Positions 30,583-33,270 of a DNA stretch of 33,270 nt are shown piece after piece. This DNA comes from CAMLLJ01 sp035759585. GTDB taxonomy: Bacteria; Gemmatimonadota; Gemmatimonadetes; Gemmatimonadales; GWC2-71-9. Numbering within the stretch: position 1 is the stretch's first letter; the number at the start of each line of letters is the position of its first letter. The stretch covers positions 1 to 33,270 of the forward strand of contig DASTUP010000134.1 of the NCBI GenBank assembly GCA_035759585.1, given 5' to 3'. The notes beneath the pieces are model-generated. The model worked only from the letters and a program-made list of their open reading frames with translations. It was not told the DNA's origin and searched no databases. The translations under genes were made by a program, and so were the position numbers.

Positions 30583-30625
30583 GCCCGCTTGCCGCCGCAC
30601 CATGCTGCCGTCCATCTTGAGGCCC

Positions 30626-31639
30626 ATGCCGCACACCCTGACAGCCGACAAGATCGCCGCCGCGCGCGACATCGCGAGCGCGGTGAAGCCCGGGCAGCGC
30701 GTCTGCCTCACGACGCACGTCAATCCGGATGGCGACGGCCTCGGCAGCGAGGTCGCAACCGTCCAGCTGTTCCGGGCGCTCGGTGCCGACTGCGTCATCA
30801 CCAATCCGACGGCAACACCGAGCCGGTTCGGGTTTCTCTTCGAACAGCTCGACGGCGCCGACCGCACCCCGGAGGCGGTGAAGGAGCTGCGCCGTGCCGA
30901 CCTCATCGTGGTGCTGGACATCTCCGATCTCGGCCGGCTCGGCATGCTCTCGGAGACGGTGCGGACGCGCGGGGTGCCCGTCGCCTGCATCGACCATCAC
31001 GTGAGCGACGGCGTGCTCCCCGAAGGTCCGCGCTATCTCGATCCGACGGCATCGGCCACCGGCGAGCTGATCTACGAGATCGCCCTTGCCAACGGATGGG
31101 AGCTCTCGAGCTCCGCGGCGCGCGGCCTGTACGTCGCCCTCCTCACGGACACGGGCGGCTTCCGGTTCAGCAACACCCGGCCTCGCACCCTCCGGATCGC
31201 GGCCGACCTGCTCGAACAGGGGCTCGATCCGGAGCAGATCTACCTCGACGTCTACGCCAGCTCGCCCGAAGGCCGGCCGAGGCTCATTGCCGAAGCGCTG
31301 CAGACGCTGGTGGTGGAGCGGGAGCACTCGCTCGCATGGGTGACGATCCCCCCCGGCGCGCTCGAGCGGCACGGCGTGTCGACCGATGACCTCGACGGGG
31401 TCGTGGAGTTTGCCCGCGCGATCGAGGGGGTGCGCATGGCGCTCCTGTTCCGCGAGGCCTCGCAGGGGCGGATCAAGGTTTCGCTGCGGTCCGTCGGGAG
31501 TATCGACGTGGCGGCGTTTGCCAGGCAGTTCGGCGGTGGCGGCCACGCGAAGGCCTCAGGACTGGCCCTGCCCGGCTCGCTGGCCGAAGTGCAGGCCACG
31601 GTCCTCGCTGCCGCACGCGAGTATATTTCGGCATCATGA
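30626..31639 (+). CDS. nrnA: Bifunctional oligoribonuclease/PAP phosphatase NrnA
   Basis: NrnA degrades very short RNAs and dephosphorylates 3'-phosphoadenosine 5'-phosphate in the cytoplasm. The 337-residue protein has the DHH domain with THVNPDGDGLGSE (His31, Asp35, Asp37), LIVVLDISDLGRLG, CIDHHVSD (Asp123, His124, His125) and LYVALLTDTGGFRFSNT. The DHHA1 domain follows with ALLFREASQGRIKVSLRS and GGGGHAKASG for substrate binding. The ATG at 30626 is preferred over that at 30602 because a GAGG ribosome-binding site precedes it. The stop overlaps the start of the NFU gene (ATGA). Confidence 0.95.
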   Translation: MPHTLTADKIAAARDIASAVKPGQRVCLTTHVNPDGDGLGSEVATVQLFRALGADCVITNPTATPSRFGFLFEQLDGADRTPEAVKELRRADLIVVLDISDLGRLGMLSETVRTRGVPVACIDHHVSDGVLPEGPRYLDPTASATGELIYEIALANGWELSSSAARGLYVALLTDTGGFRFSNTRPRTLRIAADLLEQGLDPEQIYLDVYASSPEGRPRLIAEALQTLVVEREHSLAWVTIPPGALERHGVSTDDLDGVVEFARAIEGVRMALLFREASQGRIKVSLRSVGSIDVAAFARQFGGGGHAKASGLALPGSLAEVQATVLAAAREYISAS

Positions 31640-31872
31640 CGACCGATATTCTCGACCGCATCGAACGCACGATCGACACGCTCCGGCCCTATATCGCATC
31701 GCACCGCGGCAGCGTCGAAGTCATCGATTTCGACGCCGCAGACGGCGTGCTCCTCGTCAGGATGGGGGGCACCTGCCACGGCTGCGCGGCGTCCACCGTC
31801 ACGCTCAAGCAGGGACTCGAGGCGCGGCTCCGCCAGATGGTGCCCGAAGTCCGCTGCGTCGAGGCGCTATGA
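31636..31872 (+). CDS. NFU-type iron-sulfur cluster carrier
   Basis: This 78-residue protein is a stand-alone NifU C-terminal (NFU) domain, a scaffold or carrier that binds a shared [4Fe-4S] cluster between two subunits through a CxxC motif. The motif is GGTCHGCAAS (Cys47, Cys50), preceded by the helix IERTIDTLRPYIASHRGSVEVIDF and followed by LKQGLEARLRQMVPEVRCVE, as in all family members. Cys74 near the end is extra. It is sandwiched by ATGA overlaps between nrnA and mrp; with Mrp/ApbC next to it, cluster hand-over between the two proteins is likely. Confidence 0.93.
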   Translation: MTTDILDRIERTIDTLRPYIASHRGSVEVIDFDAADGVLLVRMGGTCHGCAASTVTLKQGLEARLRQMVPEVRCVEAL

Positions 31873-32984
31873 CGGGGGCCATCGAAGGACGCGTGTTCGA
31901 GGCCCTCTCGCGCATCCGCAACGAGCGGATCGGCAACGACCTCGTCTCCGCCGGCATGGTCCGGGACCTGACGGCCGACGATTCGGGGCGCGTGAGCTTC
32001 ACCTTTCTCCTTGGCAACGACGATCCGGGCACGCTCGTCCGGGTCGCGCGCAAGGCCGTGGAAGGGATCGAAGGGGTGACGGAGGTCAAGATCAACGTCA
32101 CGAATCCCTCCGGCCCGGCGCGCGCCACGCATGCGCCGCCCGGGGCGCAGCCTGCCGGGCAGCCGCCGGTGGCAGCGCCGACGCCGGAAGCCATTCCGGG
32201 CCTGGGCCACGTGGTCGCGATCTCATCGGGGAAGGGGGGCGTGGGGAAGTCGACCGTCGCCGCCAACCTCGCGGTGGCGCTCGCGCAGGCAGGCCATCGC
32301 GTCGGCGTGATGGATGCCGACGTATATGGGCCCAACATGCCGCGGATGTTCGGCGTCCATGACCGGCCCATGGTGGACCCGGCCTCCCGCAAGATCCAGC
32401 CGCTCGAGGCCTACGGCGTGCGCATCATGTCGCTCGGCCTCCTCGTCGAGCGGGACGCGCCCGCCATCTGGCGGGGCCCGATCATCATGAAAATCATCCA
32501 GCAGTTCCTGCGCGACGTCGAGTGGGGCGAGCTGGACTACTTCATCGTCGACCTCCCGCCCGGCACCGGCGACGCGCAGCTCTCGCTCGTGCAGGCCACG
32601 AGCGTCGGTGGCGCGATCATCGTGACGACGCCGCAGGAAATGGCGGTGGGCGACGCCCTTCGCGGCGCCAAGATGTTCGAGAAGGTGGGCGTTCCCGTCC
32701 TCGGGATCGTGGAGAACATGAGCGGCTTCACCGACCCGGAGACGGGCCGGCACTGGCGGCTCTTTTCCTCCGGCGGCGGCCAGCGCCTGGCCGACGAGCT
32801 CGGCGTTCCGCTGCTCGGCTCCATTCCGCTCCAGCCCGGCCTGGCCGATGCCGCGGACGAGGGCCGTCCCGTGCTCGTTTCCGAACCGGCGTCACCTGCG
32901 GCGGGCGTGCTCCGTGGAATCGCCGAGCGCGTACACGACACGGCCGCGAGGCAGACGGTGACCCTTCCCATCCTCCGCGGGTAA
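31869..32984 (+). CDS. mrp: Mrp/ApbC-family P-loop ATPase, iron-sulfur carrier
   Basis: The 371-residue protein consists of an N-terminal MIP18/DUF59 domain (about residues 5-80), a Pro/Ala-rich linker (82-110) and the ParA/MinD-like ATPase domain. The deviant Walker A is SSGKGGVGKST (Ser119-Thr129), followed by VGVMDADVYGPNMPRMFG, FIVDLPPGTGDAQLSLVQ and VTTPQEMAVGDALRG. In ApbC/Mrp the segment after ENMS normally carries a CxxC that bridges an Fe-S cluster; here it reads GFTDPETGRHWRLF (residues 286-299) and has no Cys. The protein may bind a cluster differently or depend on the neighbouring NFU protein. The ATG overlaps the NFU stop. Confidence 0.94.
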   Translation: MTGAIEGRVFEALSRIRNERIGNDLVSAGMVRDLTADDSGRVSFTFLLGNDDPGTLVRVARKAVEGIEGVTEVKINVTNPSGPARATHAPPGAQPAGQPPVAAPTPEAIPGLGHVVAISSGKGGVGKSTVAANLAVALAQAGHRVGVMDADVYGPNMPRMFGVHDRPMVDPASRKIQPLEAYGVRIMSLGLLVERDAPAIWRGPIIMKIIQQFLRDVEWGELDYFIVDLPPGTGDAQLSLVQATSVGGAIIVTTPQEMAVGDALRGAKMFEKVGVPVLGIVENMSGFTDPETGRHWRLFSSGGGQRLADELGVPLLGSIPLQPGLADAADEGRPVLVSEPASPAAGVLRGIAERVHDTAARQTVTLPILRG

Positions 32985-33051
32985 CCCCTCGGCCGACCCG
33001 GCGCCACCTCCGCCGACGCTCTACGCCGAGCAGCACGACGTCGCGCCGGCG

Positions 33052-33270
33052 ATGGCGCCGCCTGCGCACGCAGGAAAAGTCCGCGCCATCACGCAGGGAC
33101 CGCTCGACCGCGCCATCCTGACGCTGGCCGGACCCGCCGTCGGCACCACCCTCTTCCAGATCCTCTTCAACATCACCGACACCTTCTGGGTCGGCCGGAC
33201 GCTCGGCGCCGTGGCACTCGCCGGCGTCAGCATCGCGAGTTACAGCGTGTGGGTCATGGTGTCGATCGGC
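33052..33270 (+). CDS. MATE-family multidrug exporter, 5' part only
   Basis: The reading frame from the ATG at 33052 stays open to the window edge (73 codons). Residues 15-73 fit the N-terminus of a MATE transporter: GPLDRAILTLAGPAVGTTLFQILFNITDTFWVGRTLGAVALAGVSIASY, covering helix 1 and part of helix 2 with the typical P...D.FWVG.LG..ALA.V pattern. MATE proteins expel drugs or metabolites in exchange for Na+ or H+. No other in-frame start occurs upstream before a stop. It lies 67 bases after mrp with no visible terminator; a functional link is not implied. Confidence 0.85.
   Translation, partial: MAPPAHAGKVRAITQGPLDRAILTLAGPAVGTTLFQILFNITDTFWVGRTLGAVALAGVSIASYSVWVMVSIG

Noticed and set aside
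28946..31639. 897-residue fusion reading frame ahead of NrnA
   Set aside because: The first 560 codons are an out-of-frame reading of the CAT permease; only the part from 30626 is a real gene.

Overview
The window is about 33 kb of dense, GC-rich bacterial DNA. The cell is a diderm: there are three predicted outer-membrane beta-barrel proteins, two lipoproteins, several signal peptides and the membrane protease HtpX. The GC bias, many GTG/TTG starts and signal peptides ending in A-Q would suit Gemmatimonadota or a similar soil/aquatic lineage. This is an impression of style; no rRNA or other phylogenetic marker gene is present to prove it.

Left half (227-19416, all minus strand) reads as three transcription units. 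(1) htpX - terC - MFS permease - dapE-like - dapD - yjbQ (5820 down to 227): membrane quality control and metal handling joined to lysine/diaminopimelate synthesis. (2) DUF4956 membrane protein - beta-propeller lipoprotein - metallophosphoesterase lipoprotein - 850-residue protein joining a kinase-like domain to an outer-membrane barrel - HD phosphohydrolase (12350 down to about 6053). This is the most unusual locus: a putative cell-envelope phosphate-transfer/phosphate-removal set. (3) gpmI - barrel protein - fdhD - CoA-binding protein - barrel protein - mobA - mobB - moeA (19416 down to 12767): eight genes with almost no spacing that mix glycolysis with molybdenum-cofactor maturation.

Right half (19447-33270, all plus strand): an SH3-like secreted protein and a CPA2 antiporter; a small DUF2281-like protein; then amino-acid transporters of four families (APC/LAT-like, AGCS, NSS with its tiny MetS-like subunit, and APC/CAT-like) surrounding guaB; then nrnA - NFU-type Fe-S carrier - Mrp/ApbC in an overlapping cluster; and the first 73 codons of a MATE exporter at the window edge.

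Stop/start overlaps (ATGA, GTGA, TTGA, TGATG) join more than ten gene pairs, so translational coupling looks common. Two textbook sigma70-type promoters (a -35 element, 17 bp, TACAAT) lie so close to start codons that leaderless transcripts are predicted. One would produce a leaderless 32-codon upstream ORF that overlaps the guaB start and spans a 12-bp hairpin. Intergenic space holds dispersed palindromic repeats of three kinds. No tRNA, rRNA, CRISPR array, transposase or phage gene was seen.
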